Of a stretch of DNA of 64,000 bases, positions 17,488-25,783 are shown in pieces. The position numbers and the translations under genes are program-made. The notes below the pieces were generated by a model, which was not told the DNA's origin, did no database searches, and worked only from the letters and a program-made list of their open reading frames with translations. The number at the start of each line of letters is the position of its first letter. The first letter of the stretch is position 1. The stretch is taken from positions 54,126 through 118,125 of the forward strand of contig NZ_JAIOAO010000010.1 in the NCBI RefSeq assembly GCF_021190955.1, in the 5' to 3' direction. The stretch comes from Parachryseolinea silvisoli. Its GTDB lineage: Bacteria; Bacteroidota; Bacteroidia; Cytophagales; Cyclobacteriaceae.

Positions 17488-17752
17488 GGAATCAAGCCCT
17501 TCGTGAAAACGGGCGCAAATAAAGGGAATATTTTACTCAAAATGAGTATCCCTTCGATCATAAGAAATATTTATGTGTATTAAATAACTCAAATTGGGGA
17601 GCAATCCTGATATCGCAAACGTTGTAATTCATCGATTCTTCAAATACGGATTATTTTTTAAGCGTACCATAATAATGCTTTCAGTGGCCATTAAATGACT
17701 TTTTAAATGAGATTGAAACAAATACATTTAAGCTAACCATACACCCGGCCCA
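17488..17752. other. Divergent intergenic region between barrel gene and LigD-like gene
   Basis: This AT-rich 265-bp interval should hold two promoters. Near 17530-17544 there is a palindrome TACTCA-AAA-TGAGTA. A TTTATTTG, one base off the -7 consensus, lies on the minus strand near 17515. I saw no convincing -33 partner on either strand and no small gene. Confidence 0.4.
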
Positions 17753-19120
17753 ATGATCATCCGGAAGAACACCAAAGCCTTTAAATCGATCGTAGAAATC
17801 ATCACAGCCTGTGACGAACGTGCCGACCGCAACAAACTGATCCGGCTCTACATTACCAAGGCCGGACACACTGTCGACGATCGCATCAGCATTGAAGCGA
17901 TCGAAGAAGAAACAGACGTGTTCTATAATCTTACATTCGCTGCGGTAATAGAAAATCTAAAATCCTCCGACCATCAGCTACACAGCAGCGACGACATTCC
18001 CGGCCTGTACTTCTTTCATACAACGTCCAACAAGGTATGGGACCAGAACCCCTTCGAGTTCGACGACCGTGTAATAAAGGAATTCGCAGACGTAGAGGAG
18101 CTACCCATCACACGGAAGAAAGGCACGCCCATCAAACCTCCCGCGCCTGCCAAACAAAAAGGTAAAGCCAAAAAGAAAGAAGCTGCACGCAAATCCGCAC
18201 CCAAACAACCGGCCTATAAGCTTAAACAAAAGATCGAGTTCACGGACCTGAACAAAGTAGTATTCAAACGCTCGGGGCTTACCAAGCGCGACATACTCGA
18301 TTATTATAACAACATTGCCGATTATATACTGCCGTACCTCAAAGACCGACCACAACTCATCCGCTTGCGCTCCGAGCGCGGCGGCCTCAACGAATACCGG
18401 TCTGCCGAAGAGCTGACAACCGGTGCAGACGATCTCCCGACAGGCATCCAAACAACAATCGCTCACGGGAAGACAAAACAAAACGTACTGATTTGCAACA
18501 CCAACGATCACTTGCTGTATTATATCGAAAGAGGCGCCGTTGATTTTTACCCACAAATGGTCCGCATTAAATCGGCATCCTATCCCGACTACTGTGTGAT
18601 CGGCATCGAAGCCGGAGGAAATACTCCCGATAAGGTCATCGACGTCGCCCGCATGGCCAATCACATGCTTACGGCACTGAACGTCCCTTCCTTCATCAAG
18701 ACTGATGGAGTCTCCGGCTTTCAGGTATACATACCGCTCGATGGCAAAAGCAATTTTGACGACAGCCTCACGCTTGCCCAAAACATCTGCCAGCTGATCC
18801 TGCTAAAATTCCCGGAACGCGCCATCCTGCGCGAGCCTGGTGAATACAGCCTGGGAAAGATCATCCTGGATTATCATCTCAACGAAGATCAGCAAGCGAT
18901 AATAGCGCCTTACGCGCTGGCTGCAGACACCGCCACGGTCGCCACACCCCTCTACTGGGAAGAAGTAACGAAAGGATTGTCGATCGAGAAGCTCAGCTAT
19001 AAAACCGTTCTCAAACGACTAAAAGAAACCGGCGACCCCTTCGACGACCTTTTCAAAAAAAGAGTCAATGCCAAAGAGATCGCCGGGCATATCGAAAAGC
19101 ACTACGCCTTTCTTTTTTAG
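17753..19120 (+). CDS. LigD-type polymerase/primase domain protein, probably catalytically degenerate
   Basis: The 455-residue protein has an unassigned N-terminal domain (1-115), a Lys/Ala/Pro-rich linker (about 118-155) and a C-terminal domain that follows the LigD polymerase fold throughout: LNKVVFKRSGLTKRDILDYYNNI (~165), AVDFYPQMVRIKSASYPDY (~262-280), KTDGVSGFQVYIPL (~316) and KIILDYHLNEDQQAIIAPYAL (~369). In active enzymes (family knowledge) the metal-binding pair is DLD, but here it is G284-I-E286. The E-x-H motif is D264-F-Y266 and the SGSKGxH histidine is Q324. Only the third acidic residue (Asp373) is kept. No ligase or nuclease domain and no Ku gene are present. It may be a DNA-binding pseudo-polymerase. 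Fold confident, function unknown. Confidence 0.8.
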   Translation: MIIRKNTKAFKSIVEIITACDERADRNKLIRLYITKAGHTVDDRISIEAIEEETDVFYNLTFAAVIENLKSSDHQLHSSDDIPGLYFFHTTSNKVWDQNPFEFDDRVIKEFADVEELPITRKKGTPIKPPAPAKQKGKAKKKEAARKSAPKQPAYKLKQKIEFTDLNKVVFKRSGLTKRDILDYYNNIADYILPYLKDRPQLIRLRSERGGLNEYRSAEELTTGADDLPTGIQTTIAHGKTKQNVLICNTNDHLLYYIERGAVDFYPQMVRIKSASYPDYCVIGIEAGGNTPDKVIDVARMANHMLTALNVPSFIKTDGVSGFQVYIPLDGKSNFDDSLTLAQNICQLILLKFPERAILREPGEYSLGKIILDYHLNEDQQAIIAPYALAADTATVATPLYWEEVTKGLSIEKLSYKTVLKRLKETGDPFDDLFKKRVNAKEIAGHIEKHYAFLF

Positions 19121-19136
19121 GTATTGCGATGTTACA

Positions 19137-20282
19137 TCACGACTTTTCGTTTACCAACACATCCAGGTTGATCGGAATCAAATTCACCTCGAACTTGCGC
19201 ACGATCAAGCTCATAATGGGGTCGTTCTGTATCTTCTGCAAGATCCGCTCAGTTTGTGTTTCCGTCGCGCCCATCACCATCTGGTCTTTCAACCCCAGGT
19301 GTTTGACCGCAAAAAAGAATCCGGCGATCACGTATGGACCGAAGGGTGTATGCGGAATGTCGAACGAGGTGCCCGTCATGTTAAAGACTGTGTTGGGAAT
19401 ATACTCGCCGGTGTGTTCGATGTTTCGCAATCGCATATAATAGTTGGCGGCCTCCGTCCGGGAAGCCATGCGCGGATCGCTCATACACAGCAGGCCCGCC
19501 AGGGGCTTTTGCTTTCGATTCTGATTAATGAGAATCTCCTTGGCCGCACGATCGTTCTGCGCGTGCTTGCGTATCTCCGTCTGCACAGTGTCCCAGAAGG
19601 GCACGGCCGGCTCACCACCATCGACGCGGATCAGCGAGTGGATGGCATAGTCCAGAATACCGCAGGTGATTTCGATGTTCAGCATCTTCAGCTCGGGATC
19701 GGTACTGATGGCCTTCTCCAATATCGTACGCTGATGCCGTGGGTGCGTTCGCAACAGATCAATGCTACTGATCCAGTCACCCGCCAGGTAGCCGTCGTAG
19801 GCATAAAACTCCTTTAACAGGCGTTTGATCTTGGTGTCGTTGTCGATTACCATCGCTTCGCCACGGATTTCGACCGAGGGTCGCTCTTCGACCAGCATCT
19901 GTTCGATCTCCACCCCGACCGATGAAGCGCCCAGCATACCGCAGTTGAGCGGCGATCCGTCTACGATCTTCAATTCGTGCACGTGACTGATATAGTGATC
20001 GTTGGAATCCTCCGTCAAGTGGCCGTGAGTCTGAATGTGCACATAGTAGCGGATGGGCATCCGCAGGTCGGCCTGGCGCTGCGCCTGCTCGAAGATTCGC
20101 TTGATATCCATGACGATATCGGGCGAAACGAATGAACCTGCCGCGCGCACGGTATGCAGCTCTACCGCGATACCCTGGCTGGCAAAATCGTCCGTAATGC
20201 GCTCGATAACATCCAGCTGCAATTGACTCTGGTCGCGCGCGTCGGCGCAGCCCACGAGTACGTGTACTTGTTTTTTGTTCAT
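19137..20282 (-). CDS. Uncharacterised protein with beta-carbonic-anhydrase-like motifs
   Basis: This 381-residue soluble protein has no signal peptide. Its first hundred residues follow the order of beta-carbonic anhydrase motifs. GC12-A-D14-A-R16 matches C-x-D-x-R, VRAAGSFV at about 45-52 resembles the RNAGN segment, and a strand ending T-H-G-H88 resembles GHTxCG. The second zinc cysteine of the classic H-x-x-C is absent, with Glu91 in its place. The remaining 260 residues carry conserved-looking segments (LNCGMLGAS, YDGYLAGDW, GTSFDIPHTPFGPYVIAGFFFAVKHLG) that I cannot place. The similarity is my reading of motifs and could be chance. It converges on the LigD-like gene with a 16-bp gap. 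Confidence 0.6.
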   Translation of the reverse strand: MNKKQVHVLVGCADARDQSQLQLDVIERITDDFASQGIAVELHTVRAAGSFVSPDIVMDIKRIFEQAQRQADLRMPIRYYVHIQTHGHLTEDSNDHYISHVHELKIVDGSPLNCGMLGASSVGVEIEQMLVEERPSVEIRGEAMVIDNDTKIKRLLKEFYAYDGYLAGDWISSIDLLRTHPRHQRTILEKAISTDPELKMLNIEITCGILDYAIHSLIRVDGGEPAVPFWDTVQTEIRKHAQNDRAAKEILINQNRKQKPLAGLLCMSDPRMASRTEAANYYMRLRNIEHTGEYIPNTVFNMTGTSFDIPHTPFGPYVIAGFFFAVKHLGLKDQMVMGATETQTERILQKIQNDPIMSLIVRKFEVNLIPINLDVLVNEKS

Positions 20283-20420
20283 GTCAGCAGATCTGCTCGT
20301 TTTGGGGTGTCAAGATACGGCAAACCAGCCGTCAGTTGCCATGGGGTACGTGCGATTCCATAAACTTTTTGCTCGCCGGAAAGTCAGGCCTGCACGGGCA
20401 CATCTTTCACATCGGGTAGG

Positions 20421-22517
20421 TTATTTCACAGCCTGGGGAGTAAGCTCGATCATATCTGTCAGTATATTCACGGCTTCTTCCACATACACATCTTTTTGCA
20501 GGTTGGTAATCCACGATTGATTAAAATCTTTTGCATAGCCATCGGCCGCCAGGCGCTGCCGGTCCACGCTACCGTTGGTCACCGTAAACACGCGGCTGGT
20601 TTGCTCCAACGATTTTTCCAGCGCCCGGTATTGCTGCTGCATAGCCACTTCGCGGGCGTACAACGTCTCCCATAACAGCGGCACCGGCTCATTTTTGGCA
20701 TGGAACTCGTCCGCCAGCCAGCGCCGGCCCTTGAGAATATATTGAAACGTTGTCGACGCCCGTACGCGCACACCACTTCGCGCGCGCAGCGAATCCAGTG
20801 GCAACGGCGGCAAGGCCCGGAAGTATGTGCGCTTCAGGATCGAATCGGCCGGCAGTGCAAAAGGCATCGCCGACTCGCGCACACCCGGTATATCAAATAC
20901 CTCCGGCAACGGAATGTCAGGCTTTACACCCCCACCCTGCGCAGTGCCGCCCGTCACACGGTATATCTTGTCGGTCGTAATGCTTGCGAAGCCGGGACCA
21001 TCCTTGAGCGTCGCTAAAGAAGGTCCCTGGTCCTGCGTGGGATCCAGCGGAAAAAAATTCTGCGCCGTAGCCTTTCCAAACGTGCGCGTACCCGCAATCA
21101 CCGCCCGGCGATAATCCTGCAACACCGCCGCCAGGAATTCCGAGGCCGAAGCACTCTGTCCATTCACCAACAATACCAGCGGCCCGTCATATACCGTACC
21201 ACGGTCTAAATCCTTGAGCGTAATAATATCTTGTTGCCGGTTTCGCAACATACCCAGCGGACCTTCGTCCAGGAAAATGCCCGCCATCGCCACGGCTTCC
21301 ATCAATGAGCCGCCGCCATTGTACCGTATGTCGAGGATCAACCCTTGAATGTTCTCTTGCCGCAGTTTCATCACCTCGTTGGCCACGTCGCCGGCACACC
21401 GCGAGCCTTCACTCTCGTCATCCCAGCGGGTATAAAAATCAGGCAGCGCGATATAGCCAATCCGGTGCTTACCATCCAGCATGTAACTCCGCACGTAATT
21501 CTCTTCCAGAGAGATCTTCTCCTTCTGGAGCTTTACCTTCTTCTCCACACCCCCCTGGCGACGCACCGTAAACTCCATATAGCGGTGGTTGGCATCCGCG
21601 AGGATGGCGTTGGCCTCGTCCAACGTAAAGCCTTCAATATTCGTTTCGTCCCCGCCATCCCAACGCAAACCGGTCAGCACATCCGATGCATGGATATCAC
21701 CCGACTTCCACGCCGGTCCACCCGGTGCCAGCGCCGTGATCAGCACGTCGCCGCGTTCATTCTCATCGAGCGTAATGCCGAAATAATATCCCTCTGTGCT
21801 GAGCGTGGACAAAAAGTTTTCCATTTCCGTTACCGGCATATACGTGGTATGTGGATCGAACACCGCGGCAATACTTTGGAAGTATTGCGCGGCCACATAA
21901 TTTTCAAACGCACCCGGGTGTTGCAGAATACGGCGCACGGTGCGAAGCTCGTATGCTGTCACGCGCCGCCGTGCGTTGGGCTCATGCCGCGCAAAAAACT
22001 CTTTTTCGGGTCCGTTGTATTCCACCCGCACATCCACCAGGCGTTGCAGGGTTTGGTGTTTGAGCCACAACCGCCATTTAGCCTGCAACGCGGACGGATC
22101 GGCCGGCCAGTGGACGGTGTCGATGGAAACATATTCTTTAACCGTGCCGGTAAAGGCGGTAGCGCCGGTTTGCGTAATCATGCGTTCGGCCCGTTCGAGC
22201 GCCTGCCGGTACAATATCGTTACCTGCGGCAGAAACGCCCACCCGGTGCCCCCGAGCTCATCGTCGAGATGACTTTCATGGGCAGTCAATGTCTGCAGGT
22301 CGGCAGCGGAGAAATATAACTTGTCGGGATCAAGCTGGCGGGTGAACTGCGCAAACACCTGGCGCGAAAACGCGTCGTCCAGCACCTTGGGCGCTACGTG
22401 CTGCTCACGCAGAATCTTTGTCAGTAAAAGCGCTTCCTCGTGGTGATTGCGAGGTTTCTGCGCATATACCGAAGTGGCGAAGAAAGCCAGAAAAACAAAA
22501 GACAGACGATAAGCCAT
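20421..22517 (-). CDS. Tail-specific protease, S41A family (C-terminal processing peptidase)
   Basis: The 698-residue periplasmic protease has a signal peptide (to about Ala19). A Tsp-type N-terminal helical domain contains FTRQLDPDKLYFSAADL and DPHTTYMPVTEMENF. A PDZ domain spans about 240-330 (YFGITLDENERGDVLITAL), and the catalytic core follows. GQSASASEFLAAVLQDY holds nucleophile Ser457, and FGKATAQ holds general base Lys482, the 25-residue spacing seen in Tsp. Such enzymes degrade proteins with exposed hydrophobic C-termini in the envelope. Gene order does not link it to a pathway. It is divergent from the DNA repair gene across 54 bp. Confidence 0.94.
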   Translation of the reverse strand: MAYRLSFVFLAFFATSVYAQKPRNHHEEALLLTKILREQHVAPKVLDDAFSRQVFAQFTRQLDPDKLYFSAADLQTLTAHESHLDDELGGTGWAFLPQVTILYRQALERAERMITQTGATAFTGTVKEYVSIDTVHWPADPSALQAKWRLWLKHQTLQRLVDVRVEYNGPEKEFFARHEPNARRRVTAYELRTVRRILQHPGAFENYVAAQYFQSIAAVFDPHTTYMPVTEMENFLSTLSTEGYYFGITLDENERGDVLITALAPGGPAWKSGDIHASDVLTGLRWDGGDETNIEGFTLDEANAILADANHRYMEFTVRRQGGVEKKVKLQKEKISLEENYVRSYMLDGKHRIGYIALPDFYTRWDDESEGSRCAGDVANEVMKLRQENIQGLILDIRYNGGGSLMEAVAMAGIFLDEGPLGMLRNRQQDIITLKDLDRGTVYDGPLVLLVNGQSASASEFLAAVLQDYRRAVIAGTRTFGKATAQNFFPLDPTQDQGPSLATLKDGPGFASITTDKIYRVTGGTAQGGGVKPDIPLPEVFDIPGVRESAMPFALPADSILKRTYFRALPPLPLDSLRARSGVRVRASTTFQYILKGRRWLADEFHAKNEPVPLLWETLYAREVAMQQQYRALEKSLEQTSRVFTVTNGSVDRQRLAADGYAKDFNQSWITNLQKDVYVEEAVNILTDMIELTPQAVK

Positions 22518-22525
22518 GGCGGGGT

Positions 22526-22539
22526 AATTTCATGAAATT
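22526..22539. promoter_or_regulatory. Perfect 14-bp palindrome between divergent genes
   Basis: AATTTCATGAAATT lies within the 54-bp gap that separates the start codons of the tail-specific protease and the DNA repair gene. It could be a shared operator, but an AT-rich palindrome can also arise by chance. Confidence 0.3.
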
Positions 22540-22571
22540 TTCCATCTTTACCTAAAGCAAAAGCCGCCACC

Positions 22572-23294
22572 ATGAACCGTCACCACAAGGATCTCCTCAA
22601 GCTCATCCAGGACCAGGCGGGCACGCCCACACAGCATACCTTCCTGGATTCCTACCTCGGCAGCTCCCACCCCCGCATCGCCATCAGCGTACCCGCGCTG
22701 CGCCAGATCGCCGGCACCTGGATGAAAGCCCACCGCGACCTTTCCGCCGACGACGTAGTCGCCTTGCTTTCAAGCTTAATCACCGGAAAATCCTATACCG
22801 AAAAATGCATGGCCGGCATCCTGCTCGACTACACCACTACCGGCCAACGCGAGTTCGACCCTGCCATCTTTGATACCTGGCTCGACCACCTCGAAGGCTG
22901 GGCCGAAGTCGACACCCTCTGTACTGGAAAATATACCATTAAAGGCTTACCCTCGCAATGGAAAGAGTGGAAGCCGCTGGTGACTCGGTTCGCCAAAAGC
23001 GACGAAATCCAAAAACGTCGCGCCTCCCTGGTATTGTTCTGTGCGCCCCTGCGTGCAGGCAAACACGATCCACTTGCCACTGTGGCGTTTCAAAACATCG
23101 ATAAATTAAAAGGAGAAAAAGATATACTGATCACCAAAGCCATCTCCTGGCTACTCCGCAGCATGGAGAAACATCACCGCACCCTCGTCGAAGAATATAT
23201 AGAAGAAAACAAAGATTCGCTTCCAAAGATCGCCGTACGCGAAACCCTCGCCAAGCTCACCACCGGCCGCAAGACCCGCGTCACCAGAAAGTAA
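22572..23294 (+). CDS. AlkD-like DNA alkylation repair protein (HEAT-repeat glycosylase fold)
   Basis: The protein of 240 residues is all-helical. Family segments include LGSSHPRIAISVPALRQIA near the start, then KSYTEKCMAGILLDY, a central WAEVDTLCTG, KSDEIQKRRASLVLF, and near the end ITKAISWLLRSMEKHHR. These match the DNA alkylation repair (AlkD/AlkC) family of HEAT-like repeat proteins that excise positively charged alkylated bases. It is cytoplasmic and probably monocistronic. Whether it has AlkD catalytic residues or is one of the non-catalytic relatives cannot be judged by eye. Confidence 0.85.
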   Translation: MNRHHKDLLKLIQDQAGTPTQHTFLDSYLGSSHPRIAISVPALRQIAGTWMKAHRDLSADDVVALLSSLITGKSYTEKCMAGILLDYTTTGQREFDPAIFDTWLDHLEGWAEVDTLCTGKYTIKGLPSQWKEWKPLVTRFAKSDEIQKRRASLVLFCAPLRAGKHDPLATVAFQNIDKLKGEKDILITKAISWLLRSMEKHHRTLVEEYIEENKDSLPKIAVRETLAKLTTGRKTRVTRK

Positions 23295-23327
23295 GAAGGT
23301 TCCGGTTTTAATCCGCCACGAGGTATA

Positions 23328-24539
23328 CTAAAACCAAAGCAACGGATGCCGCACGGGCAAATTACGCACAACCTCATTCTCTTTCGGAGCGTGCTCCAGC
23401 TTCTTCCACGTATCAAACCAACTCCCCTCTCCAAACACGCGCGCCCCAAACAACAACGCCGGCCCCGCCACCGGCCACTGATCAAAATACATCACATCCT
23501 TTGCATACGGCCATGCCCCCTTGTCACGCAGATAAGGATATAAAAACGCAATCCCCTTCCCAATAGACCTCCCATCCGCAGTCTGATAATGCCACAGATC
23601 ATCCTTCTTCGTCGAAAGAATCTGACAGACCATCACCATAGCATCCAAATTAAAAATAGAATACCCATACGGCTTCGTCCGTTTCAACTCTAACGGAAAG
23701 CTTCCATCCGCCGCCATCTGCGCTGGCAACAGTACCGTCTTATATCGATCGCGGCAAAAGGTCAGCAAGCGTTCATCTCTTGTAAGCCTGGCAAATGCAG
23801 CCACCTGCATCACCCAACATGTTCCGTGATTATTCTTCGCATTCATCTCCTCCTTCCCATACGCATGCGTCGTAAGCCAGACAAGATACTCTTTAAACCA
23901 GGCAATAACCCCTCGTCGCGTATCGGCATCAAACGACTTTGTTTCCATCATCACCATCACCCCCTGCGCCACTTCCATCAAATGAATGGTATCAATGATA
24001 CCAATGCCCCGCCCGGTAGCACGCCCCTGTATCGCCTGCGCATACGACAAATGCGGTGCCATGCGTGTAGCCGGGTCGATAAACCAAGCCCGCACGTGCA
24101 ACATCGCCTGCTGCACATACCGCACATCTCCCGTAATTTTATAAGCCGATGCCAACGCCCCCACAATCGTACTAAAGCGAATCATCGCCCGCCGGTGCGC
24201 CGTAAAGTTATCGGGATTAGTCATGCCGTCACGTTGAACATAAGGCGCCCGCGCATCCGTAGAATCCGGCCACCAATAATCGCCCTCAGAATAAAAGTCA
24301 TGTATCCCTCCGGCAGACCGTGGCGAGCGCTCGGCTGTGACCGTCACGGGTGCCTGCGCCAACGCCCAGCCGGCCTCTTGCAATAGCTGCGAACGCAGAA
24401 TATCCGTCGCCTCCCGCTGCAGGTTTCCCTGCCCATAAACATCCGACAACGCTAACCACAGAAGAACGGCTGCCAGGCCGACGCTCCTACACCAAAAACA
24501 ATATTGATAACGTACTAACATCAACCTTCTATTTTTCAA
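23328..24539 (-). CDS. Alginate-lyase-domain polysaccharide lyase (PF05426 type), secreted
   Basis: This 403-residue enzyme has an N-terminal signal sequence (hydrophobic to about residue 36, DVYGQ). The alpha/alpha toroid of the alginate-lyase domain carries the family landmarks DYWWPDSTDARAPYVQRDG, MTNPD and the active-site segment NNHGTCWVMQ (Asn236, His238). The domain occurs in PL5 alginate lyases and in PL38 glucuronan lyases. The GH88 and UxuA genes of this locus favour a glucuronate polymer as substrate (inference). It overlaps the DUF4861 gene by 11 bp, so the two are translationally coupled. Confidence 0.88.
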   Translation of the reverse strand: MKNRRLMLVRYQYCFWCRSVGLAAVLLWLALSDVYGQGNLQREATDILRSQLLQEAGWALAQAPVTVTAERSPRSAGGIHDFYSEGDYWWPDSTDARAPYVQRDGMTNPDNFTAHRRAMIRFSTIVGALASAYKITGDVRYVQQAMLHVRAWFIDPATRMAPHLSYAQAIQGRATGRGIGIIDTIHLMEVAQGVMVMMETKSFDADTRRGVIAWFKEYLVWLTTHAYGKEEMNAKNNHGTCWVMQVAAFARLTRDERLLTFCRDRYKTVLLPAQMAADGSFPLELKRTKPYGYSIFNLDAMVMVCQILSTKKDDLWHYQTADGRSIGKGIAFLYPYLRDKGAWPYAKDVMYFDQWPVAGPALLFGARVFGEGSWFDTWKKLEHAPKENEVVRNLPVRHPLLWF

Positions 24540-25716
24540 AACGCACTGTCACCGGCGAAGCCAATCGCTGCGCAAAATCCTGCAAGTAAAGATCCCACGT
24601 TTCCGCAGAAGCGACCTTCCCAGCCTTCTTCCAGCCAAAACCGGTATAATACACCACAGCTTCCTGACGCGGCGCAGCTGCCATCACAAAGAGATGACTC
24701 AAATCCTTTTTCGTCGTGCGATAATCCTCAAATCGCAGCACGCGCGCCGGGTCGATTACAATCGCCGTACCGAGTTCCGAGTCATCCATCGGCTCCCAAT
24801 AACGGAACCAGCCCTGTGCACTGTCAGCCTTTACCTCACCCTTCTTATCGTGCAGCGCGATGCCCAGCGTCACGTTCACCAACGTACTATCGGAAGTCAC
24901 AAAAGCCTCCACCCGGCTCAACTGACTGTTGCGGTCGATGGAGATAATCTTCCGCTCACGCACCATCGCCCCCGCTGCCGTCCACGGCGCATACGTCAGC
25001 TCAAACGTAGTGCGCAACGGACCATTGGCCAATATCCGGTGCCTCACAAAATTCTTCGACACATACAGCGAATCACCGACACGAACGCCCAGACCGCCAC
25101 ATCCGCGACTGGCCCCCACGTGGTAAGGGTCATATCCCTCGCCATCGTCCTTGTGATAGCTTCCACCCTTCGCATTCTTGGTATACCAGGCGTCGATAAC
25201 ACCATGCTCCACGCGTTTCAGCCAGCAGTCAATCCCGCTCGACAATGTACCACCCTTCTCTCCCGCATCTACCAACCGTTGCGCTTCGGGGCCGTACGTA
25301 CGAAAAGCCACCCGGTTGTTCTCCCAGGCGAAGTCGTCAATACGCTCCGGCACAAACCGGCCATACGTACCCTCGAGCGTTGTGTCGCGTACAGGATGTT
25401 CACTTTCTTTTAAGATATAGGTCTTGTGCTCCTTTCCCTTCAGCGACGCCTCAAACAGAAACGCCTCCGGCTTGCCGTCGCCATCCGCATCTATCCACTG
25501 CGCCAGGCAGTGTTCGGTGTCATCTTCCGAGGCCTGCACAATCAGGTTACCCGGCGTAAAGGAAGGAAACAAACTATCGAGTGTCGCCACCGGGATCGAC
25601 ACAATCTCCGTGCGCTCCGTGTCCAACGGATTCTGTACGGTGAGAAACTTATGCCGCGGCTTGCTGCAGCCCGCCAGTGCAACTATGGAAAATAGAAGAA
25701 TACTGTGTTTCATCAT
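24529..25716 (-). CDS. DUF4861 family lipoprotein of the uronate locus
   Basis: The 395-residue protein has a clear lipobox (ALAGC, Cys17). It shows the DUF4861 layout, with WIDADGDGKPEAFLFE near residue 75, then YGRFVPERIDDFAWENNRVAFR, DCWLKRVEHGVIDAWY, and GCGGLGVRVGDSLYVSKNF. DUF4861 proteins appear repeatedly beside uronate polysaccharide lyases, and a lyase or auxiliary role has been suggested for the family, which I cannot confirm here. It is the first gene after a terminator, so the DUF4861-lyase pair may be transcribed apart from susCD-GH88. Confidence 0.82.
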   Translation of the reverse strand: MMKHSILLFSIVALAGCSKPRHKFLTVQNPLDTERTEIVSIPVATLDSLFPSFTPGNLIVQASEDDTEHCLAQWIDADGDGKPEAFLFEASLKGKEHKTYILKESEHPVRDTTLEGTYGRFVPERIDDFAWENNRVAFRTYGPEAQRLVDAGEKGGTLSSGIDCWLKRVEHGVIDAWYTKNAKGGSYHKDDGEGYDPYHVGASRGCGGLGVRVGDSLYVSKNFVRHRILANGPLRTTFELTYAPWTAAGAMVRERKIISIDRNSQLSRVEAFVTSDSTLVNVTLGIALHDKKGEVKADSAQGWFRYWEPMDDSELGTAIVIDPARVLRFEDYRTTKKDLSHLFVMAAAPRQEAVVYYTGFGWKKAGKVASAETWDLYLQDFAQRLASPVTVRFEK

Positions 25717-25724
25717 AACAAGTT

Positions 25725-25759
25725 AAAAAAAATGCGACTGACCCAAAGGCCAGCCGCAT
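25725..25759 (-). terminator. Rho-independent terminator after the GH88 gene
   Basis: On the minus strand an imperfect stem ATGCG-g-CTG / CAG-t-CGCAT (25755-25759 pairs with 25732-25736) runs straight into eight T residues. It sits between the GH88 stop at 25784 and the DUF4861 start at 25716, splitting the locus into two transcripts or lowering expression of the second part. Confidence 0.72.
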
Positions 25760-25783
25760 CGACTCAACCAATTAACCCAATGC

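Noticed and set aside
21345..22319. 324-codon frame opposite the tail-specific protease
   Set aside because: Wholly inside the S41 gene, with basic, low-complexity composition and no domain pattern.
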